A stretch of 64,000 bases of DNA from Trachythela sp. YZ-2020 (GCA_016169945.1 JADLSH010000334.1:124001-188000); one strand, 5' to 3'. Shown: positions 20,583 to 32,365, counted from the stretch's first letter. Made by a program: numbers and translations. Notes: a model not told the origin generated them from the sequence alone.

Positions 20583-21674
20583 TCACTTTTCGAATAGTCT
20601 CATGATAATGTCAGTCAACGATATAGGTCTTAACTGATCACAAGAACTGAATGTGGATTCTTTGGGTATGGGCACAAGATTGGCTTGTTTCCACATCCCA
20701 GGGACTTCAGCAACTCTCACTGATGTATTGAATATTTGAATAGTTGGAGCCAATTCAAATGCAAACTCCCTCCAGAACCAGTGTGCAAGGTCATCTGGGC
20801 CTGATGATGTACATTTTTGTTTTTGAAGATGACTGAGTACTATTTCCACCGTAAGCGAGGGGACTCTAGTACCCTCTGGAATTTTAAGTAGCTCTGGAGT
20901 GGTATAATGAGGATCAGTGCTAACATTTTGAAAAAAACTATTTATTTCATTAGGATCGATAGTTGTTGTAACTGGAATATTGTTGTCTTTCCTTCCTGTA
21001 ATTCTATTAACGTTAGACCACCAATCTTTTGTTCCTGACTTATGTTTTCGATTTTCATTCCTTACGGCATTAAGCTGATTTTTCCGGATAAGATCATTTA
21101 TCTGTTCTTGTAAACGAGTATTAGCTTCGCTATTACTGGCCTCGATAGCTCGCTTTCTTTGTTTTAGTAAATGTTTAACCAAAGGAGAAATGAATGGAGG
21201 GTCTCTTGTTGACGTACGAACTTTGATCATTGGGAAGCTTTTCTCGAATTTTGGCCAGATACTTTGATAAAATTTTCCTATACCATTATTTTGATCAACA
21301 CTTTGCCCTTCTGTAGTTACTTTATTCCAATCAGTTGCTTCTAGCTCATTCAACATGTTTAGTTTTCTGTGTTGTCTCACGTCTCTAAAATACGAATTTG
21401 ATCTTTTTGCTTTAATGACATCCCGTGGGTATACTATAACCATACTATGATCTGATCTTACCAAACTTTTCGCGACTTTTACTTTTTTCCAATAATGTGT
21501 AATGTTCGTAATAAAGACGTCTAATATATTATCTCCTCTTGTGTGTGCTTTGACCATTTGACAAAAGGATAGTTGATTTAATAGGGTACGAACATTTAGT
21601 TTATTTAAATCCCCTGCAATTATTATCTTAGTATTAGGTTGGGATAATAGTAAGTGGTCACATGAGTCTAACAA
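20583..21674 (-). pseudogene. LINE ORF2: endonuclease end and RT start
   Basis: A 363-residue open piece. The first third ends an APE-type endonuclease (GDLN, then SDHS, the catalytic H region). After a basic linker (TSGTKDWWSNV type) it enters RT motif 1 (WKQANLVPIPK, LRPISLTDI). Its frame is broken from the rest of RT by an indel near 20,580. Confidence 0.8.
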
Positions 21675-22420
21675 GAAATCAACTAAGTCATTGGGATCAT
21701 ATGTATGATCTGGAGGATGATAGATGGCTGCGACATGGAAGATAGAGTTAATATAGGCTTTCCGCCCGATGTCTGTGATATCAATGATATATATTAGACA
21801 TAACAGTATCTGTCGATACTAAATGAAATGGCAAATCAGCCCAATATATTATTATATAAACTTGTTAAGATTTAAGCAATACAAAATTATACAGAGAGCT
21901 TCGACATATGTCACAGGTATGCTCTTCATGCAGCTAAAGTGCACCTGTCCCTTGCTATATTCACTATATTTTACTATCTACTGGTCTTCAAGACATATCA
22001 CTAATATATTACACTACTTACCTAGTTATCTCTGCTTTTGGTGTCTATAAGATATCGAATCTGTGAAGAGACAACATTGTACTCTTTTAATAATTTTACA
22101 GTAATACATAACTATATTATCATATTCGAATATATAATAAAAAAAATTCATACAAATTTACCTTTTAAAAGTAATATTTTGAAGAGATTCATCGATCTCA
22201 TCCATGCTTCGTCGAGAAAAGCAAGCTAAAAGCGCTAAATCTCACTTTTCGACCAAAATCTCACTTTTCGACACGTTTTCTGCCAGGCGCTAAACCCGTC
22301 CGTCGTGGCTGCGCACTACGCGTTTCCACGCGCGCGTCACGCAACCGCTTAGCACGTTAAAGCGCCTGGGTACGAGGCTGTGGCTGAGCCCTATTGACCG
22401 ACTGCTAATTGCAAAAATAA

Positions 22421-23190
22421 GCAAAGGTTCCACTGCGGCTCTTTTAGTCCATTCGAGGGAACGTTCAATGATTTAGGTGAAATTATTTTCCGATTTGGAA
22501 TTTGAATGCTCAGTCAACTTGTCTATTTGCCTGTCATAATTAAGGCATGGTTTATTAATGCGATTTTACAGGTGGTATACATTGTAAATTCAATTGCAGT
22601 AGATAATTATGTGAATCGACAATAGTTTATAGGAAGAGAAGAAATATTCTTTGTCAGCAGTCTACGGTAAATATATTTAGAATCTTTTCTTTGAGAACTT
22701 TTCTTATTTAAGTACATACATGTGTCATATGTTTGTACTGGCTTATGTGTATGGGCAAATTTCAATAGTGAAATATTTTATACATACATATATATATATA
22801 TGAAAAGCGATTTAAACGAAAATGAAAGAAACGACTCTGACGTCTCTGTTATAAATTTGCCGAAATTTTACACTTGATCAAGCACCAAACGCTCTTGTTA
22901 AACGGTAAAATATTCAACGACTTTATTGTGATATTTAAACTCTTTCCTAATAGACCTTACTATTTATTCACTTTTGACCCAAAGGCCTCGTTTCCATGTT
23001 TCCATGTTTCCTGCACGAATTTGTTTCTCGTTGATCTTTTAATAAGCCCAAACACAAACTTATTCTTAACTTTGGCCATTGTGAATAAACAGTAAGGTCT
23101 ATTAACTTAAACAATGCTGTCTATAATACTACTTGCTCAGGTCATTTATAGTAAACCCTTATTATATTTTTGTAAAATTTTCAACCCTAC
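22421..23190. other. no gene recognised
   Basis: AT-rich sequence with a short (TA)n tract near 22,788; no supported feature. Confidence 0.5.
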
Positions 23191-23960
23191 TGTACATATT
23201 TAAATATCAAGTTAGCTTTTCATGCACTTAAACGTTTGAAATCTACTAGCAAAGTTCATAGTAGTATAGCAAATAATTTTCACCATCAAACATAGAAGAA
23301 TCGTACACATAGAGTTGACGCCATAGGTGTACCCTATACTGTACATAGAAGCAGATATTTCTGTGTATTAAATGTATCGTTTGTAATGAGGAATTGATAT
23401 GTCGTTATTACTTTAACAATTATAGTAACAGGCTTCTCAATTAATGTCTTTTCTTTTCTACCGAAGATGATTCAAACAAGAAGTAAATTTTACGAAAGTG
23501 TATTTAAATATATTGAAGCAATATTTGGTGCAAACAAAGAAAAACTTACCAAAACCGTTTTCTATAATTCCGTGTATCGCGAGGTTGTGTTGCATCAACA
23601 AATGTTCACTAAGAACACAGAGCAAGTGTGAGATAAGAAAACAGATGTTTGAAAAGTGCATTTGCATTTGTTGACTTTAAATAATTATAAATTGATGCAT
23701 CTATTATTTTAAGTATAGAAAATTGCTCCCATGTTTGTCTTGATTGAGGATGGTCGGTATATTCCTTATTTTTGGAAAATGGGAGGCAAAAGGGCGGACG
23801 GACGGACTTGGATATTTTGCGACGGATTTTAGCTTGGATTTTTCTGACAGAGGCGTGGCTTGCGAGTTGATAATAAGAAATGACAATTTCTTAACGACAA
23901 CCAGGTAACAATTTTGAGAAAATATGAGAAAATTTAACACACTGTACAATTAAAAACGAT
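23190..23960 (+). repeat. dispersed repeat, copy A (copy B at 31,410-32,365)
   Basis: A run of about 770 bases beginning AAATATCAAGTTAGCTTTTC and ending near the GGACTTGGATATTTTGCGAC block is repeated in the same orientation at 31,410-32,365. Copy B carries about 200 extra bases near 31,965-32,200. Confidence 0.75.
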
Positions 23961-23984
23961 TAAAAATGGCAGTTAAAAACTAGT

Positions 23985-24012
23985 TTTGTCCAACTGGACC
24001 TCTTCAGCCTCC
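23985..24012 (-). ncRNA. degenerate hammerhead-like relic
   Basis: Minus strand CTGAAGA plus stem II GTCC/GGAC, but the GAAA box reads as AAAA; the same repeat at 33,405-33,445 keeps it. Probably inactive. Confidence 0.3.
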
Positions 24013-24149
24013 GCCATATTGCCTCCGCTATACTGCCATGGTCGTTGCTAAACGGGATGGACGAGAGGGAGGTTTTCAAGATGGCGGCTGGTTTTCAAGA
24101 TCGTTAAAACGTGAAATAATCAACAACAAGGCACTTGCAACAATACTAA

Positions 24150-24235
24150 ACCTTACCCTAACCCTCACCCTACACCTAACCCTAACCCTGACCCCCAACA
24201 CTAACCCTAACACTAACGCAAACTCTAAGTTTAAC
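24150..24235 (-). repeat. short interstitial CCCTAA tract
   Basis: ACCCTAACCCTCACCC...CCTAACCCTAACCC with substitutions, a degenerate telomere-type repeat in reverse orientation to the one at 3,783. Confidence 0.6.
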
Positions 24236-24592
24236 TTTGGAACTATTTTGTAAAATCCCTCTCGTCCACCCCTTTTAGTCATTACCATACTGCCATACAG
24301 CATAATGCCGTCGGAAGCAAATTGTTATTGGGGGGGAGGTGTCTTTGGGCATGCTCCCCCGGGAAATTTTTGCATTTTCGAAGTCTCAGAAGTGCATTTC
24401 CCATGTTTCCTGAAAGGAATTTTTATCATAGTTAATTGTGAAGTTTTTACAACCTCACCCCCAAGTCAGTTTGGAATAGCATTCGATCCGTGTTCCGTGT
24501 ACAATTATTACAAGAACAAACAAATTGGTTTTGTTCCAATTGATACACACACTGTCAAAGTAACGATAAAGTTGATATGGAATTTTTCATGG

Positions 24593-25312
24593 AATGGGCA
24601 ATTCCAGCTATCGCAATGCATGCCGGTAGAAGTGGTTATTTTTCCATTTCGCGCCAAATGGCGGACGGAAAATGTGTATTTTAAACGAAGCTATATTTTT
24701 ACATTTTTATGCTTTATCTTTCTCTCCAAACACTGGTTTAAAAGTTGTATTTTTAGCAGAGATGATCAGGACTCATAAACGTAAGTTTCGACGAAATCCA
24801 TTCGATAATTCGCGAGAAAATTGCTTTCGAGTTGACACAGGAGTGAAGCAAATTTGGCAAAAAGCTGGCTTCGAAAACTACTCTGTCGCACGTTTTGAAG
24901 TAAATAAAGTGATCGGTAAGAGCACTGTAGACAATTTACCACTTCAAATGGAGCTCTGTAACCAAAGAATCTAGATTTATTGCTTTTATGTATTTCTGAC
25001 TGCTTGATTTATACGTACAGGCAGTTAAAAATCAAAATGTTTTAGGCGACATTTTGTCAACATGTCCCAGAGGCATGGCTTCACTTTGACATGGTTTGTC
25101 GCGAAAACAAACCCGGTTTACTAGCAACTTTCTCGTTATTTCCGAACAGTATTGACTGTAAAATACATCTGCTTTGCTGTTGACTTTGTCTTGGCTATAT
25201 TTTTGGTTGTGGCCACATGTGTTTATAGAATAGTTGCAAAAATTAGTGTTTTGGTTGCTGTGTGTATGCAAAAGGTTGTATTTTTAAGAAGCCCTCCCAT
25301 TAAAATAACTGA
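24593..25312 (+). repeat. left outer arm of a 4.3-kb inverted duplication
   Basis: Matches 28,196-28,867 in inverted orientation with few differences and about 50 extra bases near 25,241-25,288. A further inner pair (25,315-25,620 with 26,736-27,020) continues the symmetry. Confidence 0.85.
24672..24974 (+). CDS. unrecognised 100-residue ORF on inverted arm (left copy)
   Basis: The frame starts MCILNEAIFLHFYALSF and has a basic centre (MIRTHKRKFRRNPFDNSREN) followed by GVKQIWQKAGFENYS. The mirror copy at 28,487-28,789 differs by one residue (Ser/Gly). No family is recognised. A GTAAGT occurs inside the frame, so a spliced reading is possible. It may be the remains of a gene carried by the repeat. 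Confidence 0.35.
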   Translation: MCILNEAIFLHFYALSFSPNTGLKVVFLAEMIRTHKRKFRRNPFDNSRENCFRVDTGVKQIWQKAGFENYSVARFEVNKVIGKSTVDNLPLQMELCNQRI

Positions 25313-25314
25313 AA

Positions 25315-25620
25315 ATATATTATATGCAAAGTCCTTTGTCTGCCACTACTCCAGACAGTAAGTAGTGACTACCAGTGATTGCTGAAAGTTGTTAACAAAC
25401 AGCCCTTTGTCCCATGATATACTGTAGTTCAACTATAATTGTTTAGGGGCTGTTCATATAAAGATCCATGCTTGCTATGGCAGCTATGCCCATACCAAGA
25501 TTGCTTCATATATTGTTTTATATATATCTGTAACCTTGGGGTCCAGTGTCGGCTGCAGCCAAAAATATACAACACTGCTAGTCCCACAACATTCGGAAGG
25601 GTTGTTGTCGTTGCAGCCCA
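25315..25620 (+). repeat. left inner arm of the inverted duplication
   Basis: GCAAAGTCCTTTGTCTGCC...AACATTCGGAAGGGTTGTTG is mirrored at 26,736-27,020. Confidence 0.8.
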
Positions 25621-26735
25621 TGACTGCCCGCTTGCTAGGACCAAGGCCAGATTTTGGTGAAATAAATTTTAAGGGAGGTGCAGTGCCTATGCCCCAGGAA
25701 GAGTGGGTTCTTGAATTTTAGGGTTTGTAAAGTTGTTAATAACCTGCCCCTATTCTTCCACAAAGTTTATGGAAGTTAGGAAGTATCAATTTATTCTTTC
25801 CAACACAACTAAAACCAATATGTAAATAACTGTTCAATATGCATTCATGCAGATATGCTTACTTTAATGTAAATGCCGTGGAAGTTGAACACCTTGGGGA
25901 AAATTAAAGGTGCATGTTGCTGACTAGGTGCATGTTGCTGCTGCTCACAGTTGGTACATTCATGACAATTGTTGTAGATAAAGAGGTTAGGGTGGTTTTA
26001 GTGTGCCCAATAGTAAGAATTGGCATTTTTAAAGATTTTGTCTTTATTATTATAACGGCCAACTCAATTACCTTTGTTTACTTTTGAAGTCCAAGGTTTA
26101 TTTATTTAATTCCCCCCTAAGGGAAATGGGAAGTTTGCTTACTATCTCCACTCCCCTCTTAGGAAGATATCTCCCCCTCTTAGTAAGATGTCTTAAACAG
26201 GGGCCTAAGGTGCCCCTTTGGAAGTGCCAATCTGAACCAGATTTCATCCACACCCTGTGAACTTGATAAATATTTTAATTGATTTACTTGAGTGACATAC
26301 AGTTGCAGACCCTTCATGAAGCAGGAAGAGAAGCAGAAACTGACCTGATGGTCCACAACAGTTTGGTTTGTTCACTGCCCACCCCCTCCCTCCCAATAAT
26401 GATTCACAATCTAGAATGTTTGGTGTGGATTGAAAAACGTTTGAATGTTGATGAGCACTTTTGGAACATTTGTAATTAAGCTCCTTCCCCTGTAGATTTG
26501 GAAGGATGACAATAGAAGTCTTGGAGGGGAGTCCAGACCTTTCAAGGCCTAGCCCTACCAGTTTGACCCACTTGAAAGTTTCATGTGAACCCAGTAATGT
26601 GGAGATGTTGCCTTAGTCCAACGGCCACTTAGTCACTAGCATGGCCGGATTTTGAGGGGAGCTGAGCACATCTCCTGGGATAATTTTGCACCTCCCCTGA
26701 GAATTTTTGTGCCACCCCTGGTAATTTATACACCT
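25621..26735. other. spacer of the inverted duplication, no gene recognised
   Basis: About 1.1 kb between the inner arms. Small frames only; no motif identified. Confidence 0.5.
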
Positions 26736-27020
26736 CCCTGCAACGACAACCCTTCCGAATGTTGTGGGACTAGCAGTGTTGTATATTTTTGGCTGCAGCC
26801 GACACTGGACTCCAAGGTTACAGATATATATAAAACAATATATGAAGTAATCTTGGTATGGGCATAGCTGCCATAGCAAGCATGGGTCTTATGAACAGCC
26901 CCTAAACAATTATAGTTGAACTACAGTATATCATGGGACAAAGGGCTGTTTGTTAACAACTTTCAGCAATCACTGGTAGTCACTACTTACTGTCTGGAGT
27001 AGTGGCAGACAAAGGACTTT
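26736..27020 (-). repeat. right inner arm of the inverted duplication
   Basis: Inverse of 25,315-25,620 with small differences. Confidence 0.8.
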
Positions 27021-27037
27021 GGATATAATATATATAT

Positions 27038-27178
27038 GTTATTTACCGGTTGCGAGGTCCGGATGAGAAAAACTGTGCCCGAGGTCTTGAAAATGGCCCG
27101 AGCCCGAAGGGCGAGGGACGTTTTCAAGACCGAGGGCACAGTTTTTCTCATCCGGACCGACGCTGCCGGTAAATAACG
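27038..27178. repeat. fold-back palindrome with about 60-bp arms
   Basis: ATTTACCGG...GTCCGGATGAGAAAAACTGT is mirrored after a GGCCCGAGCCCGAAGGGCGA centre. The transcript would form a long hairpin. Confidence 0.8.
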
Positions 27179-28049
27179 TGTTTATTTTTTAACATAGGTA
27201 AAATTTAAGAATTTATTAAAATTGAAAATTCCAGTGTAGCGAAATAATTTGAGATCAGTGCAATTGTGAATTCAAAGCGAGGCTGACAAAACTTGAACGT
27301 TAAAAGAAAACACGAAGACGAAAACTCAAGAAAACTGGCAAGAAACTCACAAAAAACCATAGTATCTGTAAAAATGTACACGATATTTTTAAATATGGCA
27401 GTAGAAAAGCATAGGAATGAAAGGTTTTGGCCTGGTTTTCTGGTATTCCGTGTTTCTTCGACAAGGATATCTTCGTGTTTACTTTGGCCATAAAAAACTC
27501 ATAAAGTGAATCATGCAGTGAATGCATGTGTTTTGACTTCGATCAACGCTTTCTACTAAAACTGGACGATGAACAAGGTATGCTGTAATTTTTTTCTGGT
27601 CATTTCACGGTAAAAAAAAACATATAGCCTCAACTTTGTTTGCCAAGGGCAAATATGTATACGAAATGTATACAATATGTATACGAAAAGTACTTTAACA
27701 AATGGGCAGAAAAATCATGTTTTCACTACAGTTGGTCCATATTTTTAAGTTTTATGTATGGAGAAAAGTTTTTTCTTCTATGATATCTGTTTTTAAACTG
27801 TATTTTTTTAACTTTATTGTGGCCAAATACTGAAATACATGAGCAGTAAAACAAATGTGTTAGTTTTAATACACGAGCATTTAAAACAAATGTATTAGTT
27901 TTCTCGGCGCATCGTGCTTAGTATGAAGCCTTCAGAGTTGATTCAGTTCATTTTTGCACTCTAACTATCGTTAAGTTAGCTTTTTGAACTTTTTGGGTAG
28001 ATTTTTTAATCTAAAAGTTGTTTCACTCCTGTGTTTTGTCGCGTAATCC

Positions 28050-28106
28050 AGAGCGGGCCGGATGAGTTTCAGAGCGGGCCGGATGAGTTTCAGAGCGGGC
28101 CGGATG
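28050..28106 (+). repeat. 21-bp tandem repeat, almost 3 copies
   Basis: Unit AGAGCGGGCCGGATGAGTTT plus C; the third copy is incomplete. Confidence 0.85.
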
Positions 28107-28195
28107 CAAAAATCCGGACCGCTCTGAAACGCTCGCAAGCCAATCAGATTGCTTTATTTTCATAGATAAAAAATAAATTTTGTTATTTTAATGGG

Positions 28196-28867
28196 TATAT
28201 TTTCAGTTATTTTAATAGTCTTTGCAACTATTCTATAAACACATGTGGCCACAACCAAAAATATAGCCAAGACAAAGTCAACAGCAAAGCAGATGTATTT
28301 TACAGTCAATACTGTTCGGAAATAACGAGAAAGTTGCTAGTAAACCGGGTTTGTTTTCGCGACAAACCATGTCAAAGTGAAGCCATGCCTCTGGGACATG
28401 TTGACAAAATGTCGGCTAAAACATTTTGATTTTTAACTGCCTGTACGTATAAATCAAGCAGTCAGAAATACATAAAAACAATAAATCTAGATTCTTTGGT
28501 TACAGAGCTCCATTTGAAGGGGTAAATTGTCTACAGTGCCCTTACCGATCACTTTATTTACTTCAAAACGTGCGACAGAGTAGTTTTCGAAGCCAGCTTT
28601 TTGCCAAATTTGCTTCACTCCTGTGTCAACTCGAAAGCAATTTTCTCGCGAATTATCGAATGGATTTCGTCGAAACTTACGTTTATGAGTCCTGATCATC
28701 TCTGCTAAAAATACAACTTTTAAACCAGTGTTTGGAGAGAAAGATAAAGCATAAAAATGTAAAAATATAGCTTCGTTTAAAATACACATTTTCCGTCCGC
28801 CATTTGGCGCGAAATGGAAAAATAACCACTTCTACCGGCATGCATTGCGATAGCTGGAATTGCCCAT
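28196..28867 (-). repeat. right outer arm of the inverted duplication
   Basis: Inverse of 24,593-25,312; see that entry. Confidence 0.85.
28487..28789 (-). CDS. unrecognised 100-residue ORF on inverted arm (right copy)
   Basis: Mirror of the frame at 24,672-24,974 with a single residue changed. That the frame stays open on both arms suggests either a recent duplication or retained coding function. Confidence 0.35.
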   Translation of the reverse strand: MCILNEAIFLHFYALSFSPNTGLKVVFLAEMIRTHKRKFRRNPFDNSRENCFRVDTGVKQIWQKAGFENYSVARFEVNKVIGKGTVDNLPLQMELCNQRI

Positions 28868-28917
28868 TGGAAAAGACATGGAAATTCTATGGAAATGTTA
28901 GTTTTCAGCAAATAATT

Positions 28918-29022
28918 AACAATTATTTACGGAAGTCGAGGTGATTATTGGTGAATATTCACCGAGACGAAGTCGATGTGAATATTCGCCGATAATCACC
29001 GAGACTGAGGTAAATAATTGTT
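28918..29022. repeat. fold-back palindrome, ACAATTATTTAC family, copy 1
   Basis: ACAATTATTTAC...GAATATTCACC mirrored to GGTAAATAATTGT. A second copy lies in the same orientation at 29,934-30,026; the roughly 900 bp between them could be the body of one element. Confidence 0.75.
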
Positions 29023-29933
29023 TTAGTATAATTTCAGTAGTAAAATATGCACAAAATTAAATACAACAACATGCGCTTCCGTTATGAATATAATTTACTT
29101 GCTTTTTAAATACGTAATGTACTAATGTCTGCTAAAATACTCGGGAACTTCGTTCATAACAAGTCTAAATGGCCGAATGACGCTGAATATGCTTAAACTT
29201 TACAGGAAAGATCATGCTGGACTATAAATCAAACAATTTAAAACGTTTAAGAAAAGTTAAATGTGAATGAAAGTTCTTGCCATCTTGGCAAGTGCAATTT
29301 GCCGCTCTTTGCTTGCATGTCACTCGTAAGTTTTAAATTTGTCCAACAAATTGTTAATAAATTAATTGCAAAAAAAATTATTACCTTTAAAAAGCTTAAC
29401 CCCATGTCTTATTGCTAGTTTTGTGCTTTGTGGAATTGCATTATCCTTTATTTCTTTAATTTCATGGAGAGAAGTCACTACAAAACGACTTTGGGAAGAC
29501 ATTTTGAAAGAAAACCGTCATTTACTACTCCGGCTAGTAAATAATGCCTCAGATTTACTGCTCAACCAACCAATCAAAACACTTGAAAGGCATTATTTAT
29601 TATTCGAAATGCTCGTAATCATATGTAACCATAATTAAGGTATAATTAGGTCATATATATGTAGATTATGTATCACATGGTATATACATGGTATTTAAAG
29701 GACCACACCTAGCGAGAATTGCACCATTTAGTGTGAATGCCGTCGGCCGACACACAGAAGGGCCGAAAGAGAAAACACCTTCCCACCCGCCCGGAAATTC
29801 GTACGGTTCGTGCGCCGACAGCTTCATCAAACCTCGCCACATATTTTCAATATTTTCAGCCCAATACCTTAATTCAACTGAACAGATGAGGCGAGCATTG
29901 CTGAATAGATTACTATTGAAATTATACTAATTA

Positions 29934-30026
29934 ACAATTATTTACCGAAGTTGAGGTGATTATCGGTGAATATTCACCTCAAACTCTTATTCACCGATAA
30001 TCACCGAGACTGAGGTAAATAATTGT
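29934..30026. repeat. fold-back palindrome, ACAATTATTTAC family, copy 2
   Basis: Same outer words as copy 1. The stem is AGGTGATTATCGGTGAAT with a short different loop. Confidence 0.75.
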
Positions 30027-30029
30027 TCT

Positions 30030-30950
30030 AGTATCGAACGGAAGTTTCAGGTCGTTTTTCGGGTCTAAAAAGACATATTTAAGATCAGATTAAGTTATAA
30101 AGTGCCCTATTTTCAACGATGTTTTGCGGCCTCCCATTTTATCCTGTAAACGTTTTTCGTAACGCATTTCAAATTTTGAGATGTCAGCACCGATGAAATG
30201 ATCAAGAACGCGGACAGCTCAAAGCTTGGAAGTCAATGTAAGTGAAGGAATTTCGATGAAATTATATAGGAAGTACGAACAAAGAAGCATGTTATTTTGA
30301 CTGCATTTTGCGGTCCGTCGAATAGATGGAAGGGCGAAAATCAAATATATTTAAAAAGTCGAAAAATAGGATTTTGTTTTAGATTAAATACATTTCCTAA
30401 TAGTTTTGGGAAGCCATTTTGAGACCCCAATTTCGTTGGCATGCGGTTTTCGTGATGCGATATGGGTAGGCTCTTTATGTAGAGCTACACGAAATGTATA
30501 ATTTAACCCCAACCCCAACCCTATATATAATCACAGACATAACTCGTGTAGGACTACATAAAGAACCAACCGAATTATGATTCAGATTCCTGGTAATGGT
30601 TTATTTATATAATTTTGATATATCATATGTTCGACAGAGTGCATGGGATGATATGCTTGTATTCATTTTACAAAATTAATGCACTAAACAATGCCAGCCA
30701 GATAAACTTTGCTATGCTATTACTCACTATTTTTTGTGACAGTGATTTTAAATGTCTAAAACGACGGAGATTGTTTTAGTTTTCAGTGTTACTGGTTAAT
30801 GGTTATATAATATATATGGCGGCAACATTACATGCCGAAATCAACAACGCGTTCATCTATAAAAAAATTCGGAATAGAATAATACTGCCATTAGATATTA
30901 TAGTGTGTTTGGATAAATTTATATTATGCTTTTTTTCATAGTCCCAGCGA
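30030..30950. other. no gene recognised
   Basis: AT-rich sequence with a short CCCCAACCCC stretch at 30,505; no ORF of note. Confidence 0.5.
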
Positions 30951-30955
30951 CTTAA

Positions 30956-31342
30956 AGGCTCTTGCAGACGGCCGGGCAAGTTTTCTATGACAAGTTTTTA
31001 TATGACAAGTTCTATTTGCTCGTCTGTAGCAATTTTTTCTATGACAAGTACACTTGTTCAAAAGCTAGCATGCTAGCTTTTGAACAAGTGTACTTGTCAT
31101 AGAAAAAATTGCCAAAGTACAAATTTTGCTTGTCTATATGGGTCAACAAAGAAAACTTGTCAAAGTAATTCGAACACTTAGATACGGTTAATTGGTCAGC
31201 CATCATATCATAAATTATCATTGCGATCAGAAAACCAAAAATTTGTAATAGAAAATTTGTCGTACGTACACACGTGCAATTGGCAAATAAAACTTGTCAT
31301 ATAAAAATTTGTCATAGAAAACTTGCTCGTCTGTAAGAGCCT
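30956..31342. mobile_element. TTAA-flanked MITE
   Basis: Bounded by TTAA at 30,952-30,955 and 31,343-31,346. Inverted ends AGGCTCTTGCAGACG/CGTCTGTAAGAGCCT extend about 60 bp. Target choice fits piggyBac or Kolobok superfamilies. It contains the perfect palindrome below. Confidence 0.8.
31029..31112. repeat. perfect 84-bp palindrome
   Basis: Two 42-base arms meet at 31,070/31,071 (...AAAGCTAGCA then TGCTAGCTTT...) with no mismatch and no spacer. It sits inside the TTAA element. Confidence 0.95.
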
Positions 31343-31409
31343 TTAACTTGTTTACTAGGATATGTCTTTACATGAATACCTGTCGACGACTCGACGTGAT
31401 TAGTCCTTT

Positions 31410-32365
31410 GTAAATATCAAGTTAGCTTTTCATGCACTTAAACGTTTGAAATCTACTAGCAAAGTTCATACTAGTCTATAGCAAGTTATTTTCGCCATCA
31501 AACATGGAAGAGTCGTCATAATGGTACCCTATACTGTACATAGAAGGAGATATTTCTGTGTAATAAATGTATTGTTTGTAAAGAAGTATTGATATGTCGT
31601 ATTGATATGTCGTTAATAATTATAGCCTCTTAATTAACGTCTTTTTTGTTGTACCGCAGATGATTTAAACAAGAAGTAACTTTTACGGAAGTGTATTTAA
31701 ATATTGAATCAATATTCGGTACAAACAAAGAAACACTTACCAAAACCGTTTTCTTTAATTCCGTGTATCGCGAAGTTGTGTTGCATCAACGAATGTTCAC
31801 TAAGAACACACAGCAGGTGTGAGATAAAAAAACAGATGTTTGAAAAGTGCATTAGCATTTGTTGACTGCATGTAAATAATTATAAATTGATGCATCTATT
31901 CTTTTAAGTATAGAAAATTGCTCCCATGTTCATCGTGACTGAGGATGGTCGGTATATTCCTAATGTTTTGCTATTTTAGGAAATGTATTATTTTTCCCTT
32001 TTTAAAGCATGGGATTAAGTAGTAAACATTGTTCGTGAGCATAGGTGCAAGTATACATGTATGTAGTTAATGCATGCAGTTAATGATTTATCATTAAAAA
32101 ATCATAAATTCAAAGCAATTGAATGTAATATCATTGAATTTGAATGTCATTATATTTTGCATATATTTGTTTTGTCGAAGTAGCGGTGCTCATGAGCGGC
32201 GAAAGAAGGTGCGAAAATTGGAGGCCAAAGGGACGGACTTGGATATTTTGCGACGGATTTTAGCTTCGGATTTTTCCGACAGAGGCGTGGCTTGCGAGTT
32301 GATAATAAGAAGCTAAAATTTCTTAATGACAACCAGCCAACAATTTTGAGAAAATATAATAGAAG
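31410..32365 (+). repeat. dispersed repeat, copy B
   Basis: Counterpart of 23,190-23,960 in the same orientation with an internal insertion of about 200 bases. Confidence 0.75.

Larger units (their letters stand above)
19256..21785 (-). mobile_element. 5'-truncated non-LTR retrotransposon (CR1/L2/Jockey-like LINE)
   Basis: Reading on the minus strand: C-terminal part of an APE endonuclease (GDLNKLN, SDHSMV; 21,785-about 21,400), linker, RT fingers/palm (FDFSKAFDSVPHD, GVPQGTVLGPV, FADD; 20,093-20,473), then the RT C-terminal region (YGSELWG, 19,490-20,074) and the ATCT tail. The 5' half is missing. A frame change between 20,583 and 20,473 and an in-frame stop at about 20,091 make it inactive. 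The clade call is approximate. Confidence 0.85.
17640..22420. repeat. 4.7-kb segment bounded by diverged inverted arms
   Basis: The left arm holds CCAGGCGCTTTAACGTGC at 17,696-17,713. Its inverse is at 22,351-22,368, followed by further matching blocks (GGCTGAGCC, GTCGGTCA, GCGCCTGG-AGAAAA). It could be a long-TIR DNA transposon carrying the LINE below, or two inverted copies of one repeat. No target duplication could be fixed. Confidence 0.45.
27030..28190. mobile_element. inserted element between the right arms
   Basis: This block has no counterpart on the left side, so it entered after the inverted duplication. It starts with a strong fold-back (27,038-27,178) and ends with GCTTGCGAG/TCCGG words in inverted sense to its start, plus a 21-bp tandem repeat. 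Confidence 0.55.
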
